Positions 38,101-50,868 of a DNA stretch of 64,000 nt are shown here, one piece after another; position 1 is the stretch's first letter; each line of letters begins with the position of its first letter. Below the pieces are notes generated by a model. It saw only the letters and a list, made by a program, of their open reading frames with translations, made no database searches and was not told the origin of the DNA. Made by a program: the position numbers and the translations under genes. Origin of the DNA: Tachypleus tridentatus (lineage: Eukaryota > Arthropoda > Merostomata > Xiphosura > Limulidae); contig NC_134825.1 in the NCBI RefSeq assembly GCF_004210375.1, forward strand, positions 70,919,558 to 70,983,557. Reading direction: 5' to 3'.

Positions 38101-38834
38101 ATTTTTGCCTCGTCAAGAGGATTGTTCTGCACAAGAAATCAACAGAAATAAAAATATGTAAGTGAAAAACATGTTGGTTTCTCTGCATTATTTATTACAT
38201 GCAAGGAAGACTATTTACAGGAGAATTACGACGCAAAAAGCTTTGTTTTTTCGATGTCCATAAGTAAAATATTCAAAACAATAAACCTGGCGTTTTGAGG
38301 AAAGTAAATTGGTTAGTATATTTTATTAATTAATAATCTATTCCACGAGCTATGAATGATTGATGTATATATATAAATAGAAGAGGAGCGAGAATGGCTA
38401 ATAAACTTGTTTAGTTGTTTTAATGGAGCATGTAAATAGACTTTACTAACATATGACGCATACCTGATTGAGTCGTCAGTAAGTTTACTCTAAAATACTG
38501 GCATCGATTACACGCGGTGGACAGCGGTGTGGCCTGGCGCTGAAACAAACACACGTGCAACATATTGTTACGTGATATAATTTAATTCGGACGAGTCTCC
38601 AATTTATCATGTTGTGTACGTTACGTATTACTATTTTAAAAAAATCAAAAATTTAAATTTAATTAATTGTTAATATGTATCACATTTATGATATTTACTA
38701 ACAAGACTGATGCACACAATTTTTTAAACACAAATATATTTTGATATACAAAAAATAATACAGTTTATAATAACTGTTATTACTAATACTTATTATAAAT
38801 AGTGATTTATATATAACATTTTTACTAACTTGCA
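35107..38834. other. Non-coding stretch, possible first-exon region inside
   Basis: No repeat family was recognised. Around 36390-36460 the motif CTTAGCAAC recurs three times. The segment 37340-37600 is richer in GC and is listed separately. Confidence 0.45.
37408..37600 (-). promoter_or_regulatory. GC-richer segment, possible promoter or untranslated first exon
   Basis: Within AT-rich surroundings, this stretch has many CG dinucleotides (for example ctcgagggagctaaacgaac and cgctcacacgcaggcgcag). On the minus strand it ends in CTGAT|GTAAGG, a good donor. It would suit an untranslated first exon for a minus-strand gene such as Daam, but no TATA box, initiator or transcript evidence is visible. 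Confidence 0.2.
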
Positions 38835-39400
38835 GACAACACTGAATGTTATATCCGGTCTAGAACTGAATATTTTATCGACGATCCAGGTCCACGATGA
38901 ACAAGTTAATTCTAAGTTGATGCTGTCACACCTTCCTGAAGCTAGCTAGCTTAATTGGACTCACACCGGTAAATTTTACCGATGATGATATTTAATGTTC
39001 TTGTAGAAATTCTAAAGTCCGAAGTAATTCACTGAAGTTGAACGGTTTCGAACTTATAAACGTTCCTGGTCAAATTCTGTACTTTTCCGATTAATAGGCA
39101 TCAATCACAGCTATAGCTTCCTATAGCTGACCAATAACATTCTTCTGTCTCTTGCTAGCTGCTTTTTATATGAATCACGCGAGACTCTAGAACATTCACC
39201 AAAGTTCACTTAGCAACAATACTGTCCATCATAAGTATTATATACACACGTAATACATGTTTGATTCTTACGCTCAAGAATCTTCTAAAATTTCGAGAAT
39301 AGGCGGGACTTGCGCAATACACAGCCAAGAATTTTCATCACGTGCAAAAAAGAAAACTATACAGAAATACGTGTAGGCGCTACAATAAATGTACAACAGT
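38835..39400 (-). repeat. Dispersed repeat, possible solo LTR, copy 2
   Basis: Reverse-complement partner of 3541-4136, with shared blocks over nearly the whole length. Divergence is high, by eye near a quarter of positions, with several indels. The family is therefore old or the copies come from different subfamilies. Confidence 0.55.
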
Positions 39401-40990
39401 AAATCTACTACAATCTGTATGTATGTAAAAGTCATGTTTTAAATGTGGTAGTGCATGTGGTATTGTTAGGATAAGCTGCTTTCCGCCAAGTGCACTAGAT
39501 AGGTTCGTTGGTAACAGGAGAATCAGCAGGATAAATTATAAAGTGATACTGAATAATAACTTTCTGAGTTTAACCAAAATAATCAACAGACTGAACATAA
39601 TGTATGTGGTTATACAAAATAACAACAAGTTTTATTTAAACTAATGGACAAACACGTTGTACGTATTTGCTTTATGGACACCGATATTAATCTTCTTCTG
39701 GACTCTTAAATCGATCAATGCGCTCTCTCCCTTCTTCTAACTGACTTAAAGTCCTGTAGTTTTTAAATATAATGCTTATTACTTAAAGACAAACGCTGCG
39801 CTTGTCAATAACGACTTACGTTAACCACACACTAGGAGACACGTGTAGGTGAGCCTGTAACTTGTAAGTATCATTTCCCCTTCCAGCTAAAAACATTAAT
39901 ATTATTTGCACAACTTAATATTATCTTTAGAAACCAATAACAGAACAAAGGTAACTAAAGCGAAATCAAATTAGCAATATTCTGAAAAGTGTTATGGAAA
40001 AGCTACATCAATTCAGAATAAGTGAAAACTGCTACAAATAAGAAGGAAGAAAACGCATGGAAGGTCTACATATCATATTAGCAAGTACTAATGAGTAGTT
40101 AATTAAGATTAATAAAAAATAAACCAACAACGGTGTATTTTAGATCGGAAAAATAATGTATTTACTCTGTTTTCATACACTGGTGCTTTTTTATGTGGGA
40201 CTTTATTGTTGTGGTAAATTTCATAAAGTATAAGAGATGAAAAGTTAAGTAACTATACTTTTGTGTGTATTAGTGGTTAAATTAATCTAGGATTTAATTT
40301 TAGATTGCACTTATATAGGCATTTATTAAAATGAAAAACGGGAAAAAATATAAAGATGAATAGCATCTTTGCATTTCTCAAAAGTTTATTTCCGATATCT
40401 ATTCCACGACAGAAATGAATCTCTAATTTATATATCATGAAATTAATTAATAAATTAATCCAAAAGCTTGAACATTCACCTAATCAGCAAAACTTGTCAA
40501 AACAGAAAACGTTTAAGTTCTAAAAACGTAATAATATTTGTAAAGAGTACTAAAATATATTTTAAAAACATAATAGCTTTAATTTACTCAATGAGAAACG
40601 TACTATCTGCAATCATGTATAGCAAACAGAAAAATTTATTAAAAATAGATGGAGCTTTCTATTTCAGGCTTCAGTGCAAACAGTCTTTATATCAAGTTGA
40701 AGATCATTCTTGAAGGTAATGTATCATTTATGTATTCTAGGGTCTAGTTTGACAAAAACCCGTTAAGACTTGTCTTAATTAGTTCACTAAGTTCGAAATA
40801 AGTTAAAAATTAAAATAAGAATTAATAATTTTGTAAGACATTTCCAAAGCTGTTGTAAAAAGCTGCTTTAGGAATATCTTGACTAAAAACGACATGAAAA
40901 GTATCTTAAGAGCCCGAAGTATCCAAAATAGGAGGATATTTTGAAATAAATGAGTTGCGTTAAATAGAATTTGTACAAAAAACATAATGT
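39401..40990. other. Non-coding stretch without recognised features
   Basis: AT-rich. The 81-codon open frame at 40468-40713 is composed mainly of Lys, Ile, Asn and Ser codons with no domain. Confidence 0.5.
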
Positions 40991-40994
40991 TTAG

Positions 40995-41116
40995 CTCCCC
41001 AGTAGCACAATGATATGTTCGCTGAATTGCAACGCTAGAAAGGGAGTGTCCACCCCCATGATGAATAGCGCACAGACAGGTCATTGTGTAGTTTCGTACT
41101 TTAAACAAACAAAAAA
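40995..41116 (+). mobile_element. SINE-C copy
   Basis: CTCCCCAGTAGCACAATGAT, GCAACGCTAGAAAGGGAGTG, GCGCACAGACAGGTCATTGT, GTAGTTTCGTACTTTAAACA. Confidence 0.75.
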
Positions 41117-41828
41117 TAATGTTTTAAATCACACTTTTGTAGTTTTCTCAGATGTGACGTATAATTTTTATACTTATTTTGACAAAACTTATTTCAATTA
41201 ATTAAAAACAGGAAATTAATTAAATATACTGTACGTTATAGAATACTTTATCAAGCCTCGAGTTTCTTTAGTCTTGTTTAACAGAAGTCATTTTTTTCTT
41301 ATGTGTTTCTTTTTATTTCAAAAAAAAATTCTTCCAAAAAAGCAGTTTTAATACAATGAAGTAATTTGTGTAAAAAGTAAAATAACTATTTTATGTAATT
41401 TTAGGTGAACCTATATTTATTCCTAATCTTAAGACACTTATTTAGTTATCACAGTTGGGCAAGAACTTAATATTCTTCTGGTATCAAACATTTCATGAAA
41501 CAATGTTATGAAAATATATTTACTAAGTCATATCTTAGGTAAGTCTTCTTTTATAATATGCCATGTGGTGATTGGTCCCAAATCTTGACATGTACAGACG
41601 TCATAGACACTGCTCATTTACATATGATAACATTCAATGAAGTTAAGCCTCTGTGAATATATTGCTAAATTACTTTCGTCATTTTTACAGCTTTAACAGG
41701 TAAACGTTTATTTCACTTGAAAAAACAAAACAAATTTAAACAAACTGAAAGTTATTTATAGTTTTGGCTATACTATTGAATGATCTCAGCTAATCACATT
41801 TGATCAACCATGGTTTCATAAGGGTATG

Positions 41829-41946
41829 CTCCCGCTAGTACAGCGGTAAGTCTACGGATTTACAACGCTAAAATCAGGGGTTCGATTCCGCTCGGTGGGC
41901 TCAGTAGATAGCTCAATATGGCTTTTGCTATAAGAAAACAAACAAA
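41829..41946 (+). mobile_element. SINE-B copy, full length
   Basis: CTCCCGCTAGTACAGCGGTA, GATTTACAACGCTAAAATCA, GGGGTTCGATTCCGCTCGGT (B box), tail ATGGCTTTTGCTATAAGAAA followed by ACAAACAAAT. Confidence 0.9.
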
Positions 41947-42348
41947 TCATAAGCGTATTATCCATATTTCTAACCATAATCAATCATACTTTCATATCAC
42001 AAAGTTCCTCGCCGTATTCAAATACTGCAAACATATCGACACTACGAACCTACCCATGTATTGTGGATGTGTTTTCCCATTCATGAAGCTCCTTTGCAAA
42101 GCATGCTTAATGGACAATGTCACAGTTTCTATTATTTCTCTCGTTCCTTTTCGTGGGTGTAATATTTAGATCCTCGACAGACATAAACGCGTAATGTGGT
42201 TGATTGTGTTATTATTGGGGCGTAACTTAGTTTCAAAAATCATTAATGCTCCCAACATAAATGACGGGAATGTCTATAGAGCCAACATTTTAAAAAGTGT
42301 TACTTATCAAATATTGTTGTCTTAGTAGTTGACATGACCAAACTGTAA

Positions 42349-42510
42349 AACCAAGGATTCATGGTTTGTGACTCGTTGCAGAAACGCGCTTCGTATTTTG
42401 GAACTGTGGTGTGTTATAAGAGCAACGACCAACTATTCTGTCAGACGCTGGGTGTGAGTGCTGCTGACTATCTACCTTCCATCTAAGCTAGGAGTTTAAA
42501 ATTAGAGACA
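42349..42510 (+). mobile_element. Divergent SINE-like fragment, related to 9915-10165
   Basis: A tRNA-like block, GGATTCATGGTTTGTGACTC, is followed by ATTTTGGAACTGTGGTGTGT, TATAAGAG and gctgctgactatctaccttccatcta. The last block corresponds in position to gactagctgccttccctcta of SINE-A. No tail was recognised. Confidence 0.4.
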
Positions 42511-42601
42511 TATATGTGTTACATACCCCTTATATATCATTTTTAGTGGAGTTTCGCACAGTAGTTCTAAAGCAAAAATAAGTATAGTTTTATTAAAGAT
42601 A

Positions 42602-42722
42602 GTGTGTGTGTTTTTCTTATAGCAAAGCCACATCGGGCTACTTGCTGTGCTCACCGAGAGGAATCGAACCCCTCATTTTAGCGTTGTAACTCCGTAGACT
42701 GACCGCTGTACTAGCGGGGAAC
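42602..42722 (-). mobile_element. SINE-B copy, full length
   Basis: GTGTGTGTTTTTCTTATAGC at the left, GAGAGGAATCGAACCCCTCA (B box), and gaccgctgtactagcggggaac (head) at the right. Confidence 0.9.
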
Positions 42723-42953
42723 ATATTAAAGACAGAACAGCCACGAAAGTCACATGATGTCGTATAATATCTTATTCTTATTTAAAAGCCATATATTTCA
42801 CGGTCACTGATATACCACACTTTCTTAATATGTCGGTGGGAATCTTGTTTCCGTAAGAGTTATATTGCAGGATTTAGTCAAAACCAAAATAACACAGTTA
42901 CTTTTAACACAACATGAAATGTAAAATTGTACAATGAAATATCAACAGAAAGA

Positions 42954-43051
42954 AACGTTGCTATAGTTGGCATTTGGAGGATCAAGATATTTAAACGTTG
43001 CTATATTTAAACGTTGCTATAGTTGGCATTTGGAGGATCAAGATATTTTAG
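42954..43051. repeat. Tandem duplication, 56-bp period
   Basis: AACGTTGCTATAGTTGGCAT followed by TTGGAGGATCAAGATATTT occurs twice (42954 and 43010), with a short aaacgttgctatattt between them. Confidence 0.85.
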
Positions 43052-43088
43052 GCAAGATTAGGATAGGAACATTGGGATTTTTCGGTTT

Positions 43089-43193
43089 CACCTCAGTGGC
43101 ACAGCGGTATGTTCGCAGATTCACACCGCTAGAAACCGCTAGCACAGAAAGTCCATTGTGTAGCTATGTGTTTATTCCAATCAATCAATCATT
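43089..43193 (+). mobile_element. SINE-C copy with B-box deletion
   Basis: CCTCAGTGGCACAGCGGTAT, GCAGATTCACACCGCTAGAA, then directly CGCTAGCACAGAAAGTCCAT, TGTGTAGCTATGTGTTTATT and an AATCAATCAATC end. About 20 bp around the B box is missing. The AATCAATCAATC end resembles the tail of the LINE at 62306 more than the usual AAACAAAC. Confidence 0.8.
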
Positions 43194-43505
43194 CGTTCGT
43201 TCTAAGATAGTATTATTTTACTCACCCCCTTGATCATGGGTGAAGATTACTTTGAAATTATATTTGTTAACATGCAATGGTTTATTTCTTTATTTGTTTT
43301 AGCGCAATGCTAGAAAATAAGCCATCTTTGTTCCATATACTAGTATACAGAAAAGCGAATCCCAGATTTTGTTGTTCTAAGTTTCCTCACTGAGGAATAC
43401 GCAGAGACTAATGGAATATAGGCAAAAATACTCCTGGTCACCAGTCTCCAACTTTTCTCTTTACATTTATTAAAATAACTTCCTCTGTGTTTCACATTAA
43501 TACTT

Positions 43506-43760
43506 GGCCCAGCACGGCCAGGTGGTTAAGGCACTTATCTCGTAATCCGAAGGTCGCAAGTTCGAATCCTCGTCACGCCAAACATGCCCGCCCTTTCAGT
43601 CGTGGGGGCGTTATAAAGTTACGGTCAATCCTACTATTCGTTGGTAAAAGAGTACCTCAAAAGTTGGCGGTGGGTCTTCTAGTCTTACACTGTTAAATTA
43701 TGGATGGCTAGCTCAGATAGCCCTCGTGTAGCTTTGCGCATATTTTAAAACAAACCAAAC
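43506..43760 (+). mobile_element. SINE-A copy
   Basis: GGCCCAGCACGGCCAGGTGG, AGTTCGAATCCTCGTCACGC, and the body with a short deletion at gtgggtcttctagtc. The tail is ATTTTAAAACAAACCAAAC. Confidence 0.9.
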
Positions 43761-44265
43761 CAGACTGATAGTTTCTGATGGTCTTGGCGTTAATGGAAAC
43801 TTTCTTTTGTGATTTTATCCGTAACGTTCCTATAGCCTCTAACAATAATTTGAAATTATTAAAGAATTGTGTCTTACTTCCTAACTTTCAAAGTTTTCCA
43901 GAGCAAAAATTAAAAAACAACAACTGTCTATCGAAATCCCCAGTTTCTTGACACTAGTAAAGGTTGTGCATGCCTCTACAAACTTTCGAGAGTAGGAAAG
44001 AAAAGTAAAACAACTATTATCTTGTTTAAAAATAAATATAGAACGTTTCTCATCTATTAAAATCATTTTAGAAATTTGTAAAGAAATGTACAATGTTTTC
44101 TTAACCATATGATCCTTCCAGTACTGGAAGTCGAGATTCACTTCGATTCCTACATCCAGGTTTCACAAAGACGTATTGAACTGTAACCAACAATACAAGA
44201 ACTCCAAAATACCACATACAGAAAGTTTTCTATATCATTTGATCAACTGATAAAGAAACGCAAGT

Positions 44266-44382
44266 TCCCCCGCTGGCCCAACGGTGAGTCTACGGATTTA
44301 TAAAGCTAAAATCAGGGGTTCGATTCCAATCGGTAAATTCAGCAGATAGTCCGATGTGGCTTTGTAGTAAGAAAACACAAAT
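44266..44382 (+). mobile_element. SINE-B copy
   Basis: CCCCCGCTGGCCCAACGGTG, GGGGTTCGATTCCAATCGGT, then ccgatgtggctttgtagtaagaaaa. Confidence 0.9.
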
Positions 44383-44426
44383 ACAGAAACACAAAATGCT
44401 ATCTCGCACGTCACTGTTACTAAAAA

Positions 44427-44702
44427 GGCCCAGCATGGCCAGGTGGTTAAGGCACTCGACTCGTAATCTGAGGGTCGCGGGTTCGAATCCCCGTCACACC
44501 AAACATGCTCGCCCTCTCAGCCGTTGGGGTGTTATAATGTGTCGGTCAATCCCACTATTCGTTGGTAAAAGAGTAGTCCAATAGTTGGCGGTGGGTGGTG
44601 ATGACTAGCTGTCTTTCCTCTAGTTTTACATTGCTAAATTAGTGATAGCTAGCGAAGATAGTCCTCATGTAGCTTTGCGCGAAATTCAAAAAGCAAACAA
44701 AC
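44427..44702 (+). mobile_element. SINE-A copy, full length
   Basis: GGCCCAGCATGGCCAGGTGG, GGGTTCGAATCCCCGTCACA, a full body and the tail TTCAAAAAGCAAACAAAC. It lies about 45 bp after a SINE-B on the same strand. Confidence 0.9.
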
Positions 44703-45375
44703 ATTACTATAAATATCGGGGGAGGGAAGAGTACAGATCTTAAAGCTCGGCATCTGCCAAACACATTTGAGTTGCTTAGCTTAAAAATACCACTAAATAG
44801 CTTAAGAAAACTCTTGCTCCTTGATGACATGTAAGGTAAATGACATTTCACAGATAAGTCACTCAGCTCTGAATTGTTCCCAGTTTAATTGACTACAGTT
44901 TAATGTCCCCCCTTTCTGGTAAAGAACTGTTTTTCTTAAATAAAACAAATTAAAAATTACTACCAATTGTGTTCTTCTCAAATTCTCTTCAGGCTCGTTA
45001 CACCACCTTCACTCGTATTCATAGCTGAACGAACAGGTGGATAAGATAGTAAGAAGAGTTTATCATTTTATTATCATTTAATATACTGGAAATAGAACTG
45101 TTAGATAGTCTTATCAAGGAGTCTTTGTTAAACCTTTTGCTGAAAAGTCTTTTTTTTAAGCCCCTGGAGAAAGAATAAAAGTCACTGTAATGGGATTGGA
45201 AGATGTGAGTGTGTGAGAACCATTAAGCTGTTTGTAGTTTACCACAAGCATTGAATGAACACAACTACAAATTTGATCTCCAAAGTCGAAAGAAGTTTTC
45301 AAAAAATATAACAAGCAGAAGAAGTTATTACCAGCAGAATTTCGTAAATATAATTGAGGGTGTGTTTATTACAAT

Positions 45376-45544
45376 GGTTTGTTCTGAATCTCTCGCAAAG
45401 CTACACGAATACGATCTGTGCTAGCAGTTCCTACTTTAGCAGTGTAAGACTAGAGGGAAGACAGCTAGTCATCACAACCTACCGCCAACTCTTGGGCTAC
45501 TCTTTTACCAACGAATAGTGGGATTGATCGTCACATTCTAACGT
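45376..45544 (-). mobile_element. SINE-A copy, head missing
   Basis: The tail TCTCGCAAAGCTACACGAAT is followed by body sequence to GATCGTCACATTCTAACG. The tRNA-derived half is absent. Confidence 0.85.
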
Positions 45545-45747
45545 TCATAACTTGGAATAACATAAACTAAAATATGTGTGAATTATAAAATACTTGTTTG
45601 CCAAGATCAAATCGAGTTTCATACATTTTAGTTAGTATGCAATTGTAAACGAGGTGTTTTGTGTTATGTTATGAGTAAAACACATCCAATGAATGTCTGG
45701 CACACTGGTCGACTTTATAGAGATTCTCTCCAATCATCTGCCCCTCT

Positions 45748-45868
45748 CCCCAGTGACACAGTGATATGTCCACTGACCAACAGTGCTATAAACCGAGCTT
45801 CGATACCCGAAGTAGCAGATCACAGATGGCACATTGTGTAGCTTAACGCTTAATTCCAAACAAATAAA
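45748..45868 (+). mobile_element. SINE-C copy
   Basis: CTCCCCAGTGACACAGTGAT, GAGCTTCGATACCCGAAGTA, GCACATTGTGTAGCTTAACG, CTTAATTCCAAACAAAT. Confidence 0.85.
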
Positions 45869-48055
45869 TCATTTGGACATTTACATGGTGTCCATTTGTG
45901 GCCAATATCGGATTAAGTAGAAGAAAAGATACTTCTAAAACATGTGACGCGGTAGTCTGCTCGTGTTGTTGTGGGTACTAGCTGCTTGTCCAGGTGTCTA
46001 AACAGCTGTATTCTTGGTTGAAGAGTCCTTTCATGTTTTGCTAACGACAAATTTTAAAGCCTGAAGCCAATTAGCAGTACCCTGCTGTGATTGCCCAGCT
46101 TTCATTTGACCAGTGTTTCTCAAAGGTAAATGGTATTTACAATTCATCTATTATTAATGTAGATTTTGCAGTTAAAAATAAATGCAGCTTTATGAATTAG
46201 GTTCAGTTATGAAGGATAAACTAAAATTAGAGTACGTTGATTACAGACTAATATTTTGAGTTGGCGCAGAAGAAAATGTTTCTTTTATGTGACACAAACA
46301 CAGTTTACACAAATTTAATAGTTTTCAGGTCCACTGTGCGCACATGCCAAATAAATGAATTACACGAATTAATGTCTAGCTTTTTTCTAGTAATACAGAT
46401 GGGTGTAACTATAAGGTGGAGGTAATTGAAATTAATATTATCTTCATTAAGTTGATCGGAAGAACATTCAAAACAAGTTTATTCGATCATGTACGTCTGT
46501 TTACAACCATTTTAAAGTTCATTATTATGTATACACATGCAGTGCTAATTTTCACAGAAGTACAGTTGTATTCAAGAGTTATGTAGTTATCAACAAATTT
46601 ATTTCGAAAGTATAAGACTAGTTTAATTAATCCATTCAAACTTGAGTAATATATTATGAATCTAATTACTGGATAAAAATAAGTGTACGCATGTACCTGT
46701 TCTTGCATGTTTAACAAAGCCGTCAGCAAATCCTTCCTGAGGTAGAATCTACAGAATGTCGATTTTTGATGATTTAGCAACAGATCTTTCTCGATGAAAG
46801 ATAATTGTTGTATAAGAGCTTCTGTTTCGCTTGACTACAGCGTAATTTCTTTTTCATTCGGTTTCTATGTCGCTTCTACTTCACTCGGTTGCTACAACAT
46901 GTCTTGATAGTCGATTCTATACAATCCACTTTACAGACAAATGTTGAATGTACACTCGCTGAAAGTACTGTGTTCTAGATAAATAAAATTATACACTTGA
47001 CTATAAATGAATAAGAACCATAATTCCAAGCATTTGACATTGAAGACACTCGTAATTTCTCCCATGGAAAGTTAAGAAACAAAATGTATTAGGAATTGCT
47101 TTTTGTTTGAGTGACGTATTCTGTTGTGATGACAGCGCCACAGTGTGACTTAGATTGGCAGGCTTCCAATAATCAGGTAATCGCCATAAGATGTGACCAT
47201 TCTTCTGTTGCGAACAACAGAAAAATGTACTCCATGGAGAGAGATAAAAAACGGATTTCCATTTTTCTTTTCATTGTTACAGCTGAACGTCTTTATAAAC
47301 AATTAAAACTTGGAAACTACATTTCCTGTTTAATTTTTTAATGGCAGCACATAAATAGATGTTTTCACAGAAAATTCTGCTTTCCTCATTTTCTTTATTC
47401 CTGGGAGAAAAAAAGCATTGCTGTTTAATTTAAAGTAATACCAAACAACACTATTGTACAGAAATATGTTCTTGTTAGTCATAGCGTTATTTTGTTGGAC
47501 TTCACTGTTATACCGTAATGTCGATTCCTAAACGTTTTGTAACTCATAGCCAAACAAAGCCTAATTAAGATAATAGAAAATTCGGACAAAATTTGTTATA
47601 CAATAACACAGGCATCAGAACAGGCATGCTTCTGACAAACGTTGCTCAATTACGACTGTGACCTCCATACCTTTTCCTGCAGACGTCATGGTATTTAAGT
47701 ATTAATAAGGCAGATATGACAAGTATTAAGTTCATTAAAATTTATATATTTTGTTCAACTATAATACATTGAAATTTTGTAATAGTTTGTTGCTTCGATT
47801 TCGGGCACTGAGTTACTTGAGATAGGCATAGTATTTTAGGTTTACCTGTAATGTTTTTATTTTGTTAACTCAGGTCACATGCATTTTAATATCGGATTGT
47901 TTTCAAAATTAAAATCAGTAATTTTGAAAAATATCCGATATTTAAATACAAAATTAAAATCAGTAATTGTGTTGAATTTGTCGGCTAACACAAAAGTATT
48001 GCAAATGTTTTTATTTCAATAAAAAAATTAAGGATTCCTTACTCAACAAGTCAGT
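45869..48055. other. Non-coding stretch without recognised features
   Basis: AT-rich. At 47906-47968 there is a short inverted pair (atatcggat and atccgatat) with the direct repeat CAAAATTAAAATCAGTAATT. Nothing else was recognised. Confidence 0.5.
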
Positions 48056-48165
48056 GAATTCACTGATGTCGAGAACCTAACGATGACCGAAGGTCGAAAC
48101 GTTGTTCGCTCTTCTACGTAAAATATTTTCTCAACCCAAACGAGCCGTTTTTGCATATATAAGTC
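48056..48165 (+). repeat. Fragment sharing AAGGTCGAAACGTTGTTC with 15.5 kb
   Basis: GATGACCGAAGGTCGAAACG, TTGTTCGCTCTTCTACGTAA, then CAACCCAAACGAGCCGTTTT. The shared 18-nt core and its neighbouring CCTAACGATGACC correspond to CCTGAAGACGATCC at 15.5 kb, minus strand. It is probably the end of a dispersed retroelement, possibly Penelope-like. The family assignment is from memory and unverified. Confidence 0.4.
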
Positions 48166-48615
48166 AGTGAATTAGAGCAGAATCCTGCAAAAACTCAGTG
48201 AAGAATAATACACATATCTCTCTATGTATTAAGTTCACAAGAATAAATTGCAAGGGATTTTAAAGTATTTCAGGTATTATTAATTTCTTTAACTATTTAA
48301 CAACAGTACTACAAACCAGACTAAAATTTGACAAAAATAAATATTTTTTATAAAGTTAATTGAAACAAAACCAGGTTATATTTTGTATAATTTAAATTTG
48401 CTAAAATACTTTTGGTCATAAAGTTTGGGATTATCGCGACCATTATTTGTTTATCATTGTACATTATTAGTTTTATACAAGATTGTAGATGTAATTTATT
48501 TTAACCTGAGCGACATTTCGTTTATGGAAACCACAACATTGACTACTACTTTATAAACATAAACAACTACTAGCTCTGTAAGGAGCTCTCCACATACTTT
48601 AATCACCTGTGAACT

Positions 48616-48735
48616 TCCAATGGCACAGCTGTTTGTCTGCTGAGTTATATTGCTAGAAACCGGGTTTTGATACCCGTGGTGAGTAGAACACAGGTAACCT
48701 TTTGTGTAGCTTTGTGCTTAATTACGAACAATAAC
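48616..48735 (+). mobile_element. SINE-C copy
   Basis: TTCCAATGGCACAGCTGTTT, GAAACCGGGTTTTGATACCC, AACCTTTTGTGTAGCTTTGT, GCTTAATTACGAACA. Confidence 0.85.
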
Positions 48736-48843
48736 AACGTTTGATCTCTGTATCGGCACTTATCAAGGATCAAGAAATACTAGTTTTGTAATAATAGTTT
48801 CTGCCACTGACAACAGTTTTAGAGTTTTATATTCTGTACTTTC

Positions 48844-49102
48844 GGGGCTGGCATGGCCAAGCGTGTTAAGGCGTTGGACTCGTAATCCGAGGGTCTCGGA
48901 TTCGAATCCCCATCGCACCAAACATGCTCGCTCTTTCAGTCGTGGGGGCGTTATAATGTAACGGGCAATCCCACTATTCGTTGGTAAAAGAGTAGCCCAA
49001 GAGTTGGCGGTGGGTGGTGATGACAAGCTACCTTCCCTCTAGTCTTACACTGCTAAATTAGATAGCCCTCGAGTAGCTTTGCGCGAAATTCAAAACAAAA
49101 AG
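48844..49102 (+). mobile_element. SINE-A copy with 11-bp target duplication
   Basis: The duplication TCTGTACTTTC at 48833-48843 and 49103-49113 is perfect. The head is GGGGCTGGCATGGCCAAGCG and the B-box region is GGATTCGAATCCCCATCGCA. The body lacks a short block before gatagccctcgag. Confidence 0.95.
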
Positions 49103-49113
49103 TCTGTACTTTC

Positions 49114-49835
49114 ACGTCATGGAACGTGGTTTGTTGCAAAATTTAACCGAATCAGCAAGTATTTACAGGTTCCGAATGTGCAACTCGGCGTTGTCTTAGA
49201 AACCATAAGAACTAGAAACATTTTTATACCCATATAAAATATTTTTAATCGCACAATATTTTACGAGATGCTTTCTCGAGTCGTCTAAAAAATTCATATG
49301 TATTAAAACTTTCAGTCTAGCTTAAGTAATCAGGAAGCCTTCAGAGCGATAAAACTAACTTCTTGTGATAATTGTATAGAATTGTTCACGCTATTCCACA
49401 TTTTTTACTAACTTAGTAAGCGAGAACTTAGTAAGACATCTTGTGAATTAAATAGTCACAAAGTGACACTTTTCCACATTTTGTATTAGTTTTATAAACG
49501 CAAACTACATGATGCTAAGCAAATGAAGAATGACTTAACCGTATTTTATTTGTCATGTCCGCTGCTGACAAGGATTTCACTGGAATACGACAGACGTATA
49601 ACGATCCATGCGTTATTGCTCTTTGCAGCTTTCGTGAACAATGGCTGTTACGGTGAAAACCTGAATTAATGAGTGAATTGTAACTATTACCCGTCATTTA
49701 TAGATCAGATTTATATCTTAAAAATTAATATTACTTTATTTGAATTAACTTTACTATCATTCACAACAACTGGCGAACCAGTAAGCTAGTTTGTTTGCTT
49801 TCTGAGTGGATACAGTAACCATAACGTCAGTGGGA
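49114..49835. other. Non-coding stretch without recognised features
   Basis: AT-rich sequence. No exon or repeat was recognised. Confidence 0.5.
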
Positions 49836-49952
49836 GTATGTGTGTTTATAGTAAAGCCACAGCAGGCTATCTGCTGAGTCCATCGAGGTGAATCGGACTC
49901 ATGATTTTAGCATTGTAAATCCATAGACTTACCGCTGTACCAGCTGGGGACC
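49836..49952 (-). mobile_element. SINE-B copy, full length
   Basis: GTATGTGTGTTTATAGTAAA, GTGAATCGGACTCATGATTT, and accgctgtaccagctggggacc at the head. Confidence 0.85.
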
Positions 49953-50868
49953 AGTGGTAGTAAATCACACTAATAATTTTAAGAACTTAATGAAAGAAAT
50001 CAAAGAAAAATGTATTTTAGTATGCCAACCACTTCATATCTACCATGTCCAATGCCAACAAAGTTTTCCGTCCAAGTTGGGTGTGGGGTGGCGTATTTCA
50101 GTATCTCTCAATTTCATATAATGAATATATCGAAATTTAAGTCATAAATTGCCATATAATACTTTGTTCTCTGGTTTCGATTACTAAACGCATGTCGACA
50201 TTATTAGTTTCTGTCTAACTGGCGATCTTTGTTAATTGAGTCAAAATCGTTAAATCACAGCTCGCTCTTTCACTACAATCAAACATTGGTGTTTTTTTGT
50301 TATTGTATTCTCGTTTGACGTAGTCTTACACAGCTATATACCACAATGTTTTAAAATAGACTAGACTACTTTATACCAGTTCAAACTTTTAGAATGTTCT
50401 GATCTTTTCTGTTTCATGCTCTGCGTTCAAATAGGAAAAAAGTTTTTTTGAATGAACTTTATTATGCTGATTTGAGGAATATAAATTAAAATCTGGAGAA
50501 ATGAAAAAACAATATTTTAAATATATTTGCTAAAAACGAAAGAAGTACTTTTAGCATTAAATATATCTAGTGACAAAGTAACATATTTAATGTGAAAATT
50601 CATAGATTTATTTAAACACTTACTTGAAGAGATAGCAAATTTCATGTGTACGACGCCAAACAAACTCGCAATGTTTATTATGCTGCGAATAGTTGATTCC
50701 ACAATGTCGCTTGTTACGTCTTTTAACAATATTTCGAGCACTTTCAATTTACAGGGTATAAGCTCTAGTATATGGATTTCCCCTTTAAATATCAGTTCTC
50801 CAAAGTTTAATTTATATTTCTGGAATCAGTATTAAAAATAGCATTCAAAAAACACTTTTTTTCTATTT

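Noticed and set aside
43487..43696. Open frames reading ARWLRHL.RNP.VASSNPRHAKHARP (also 44354, 51984, 57816, and minus 26423, 48763, 59029)
   Set aside because: These are translations of the SINE-A head and body. They recur wherever the SINE is inserted and are not genes.
46697..46748. 52-bp minus-strand exon between an AG and CAG|GTACAT
   Set aside because: The pyrimidine tract is poor and the exon very short, and no reading frame gives a recognised peptide.
47111..47341. 76-codon plus-strand open frame
   Set aside because: Possible exon-like start, but it turns into an AT-rich hydrophobic end and no family is recognised.
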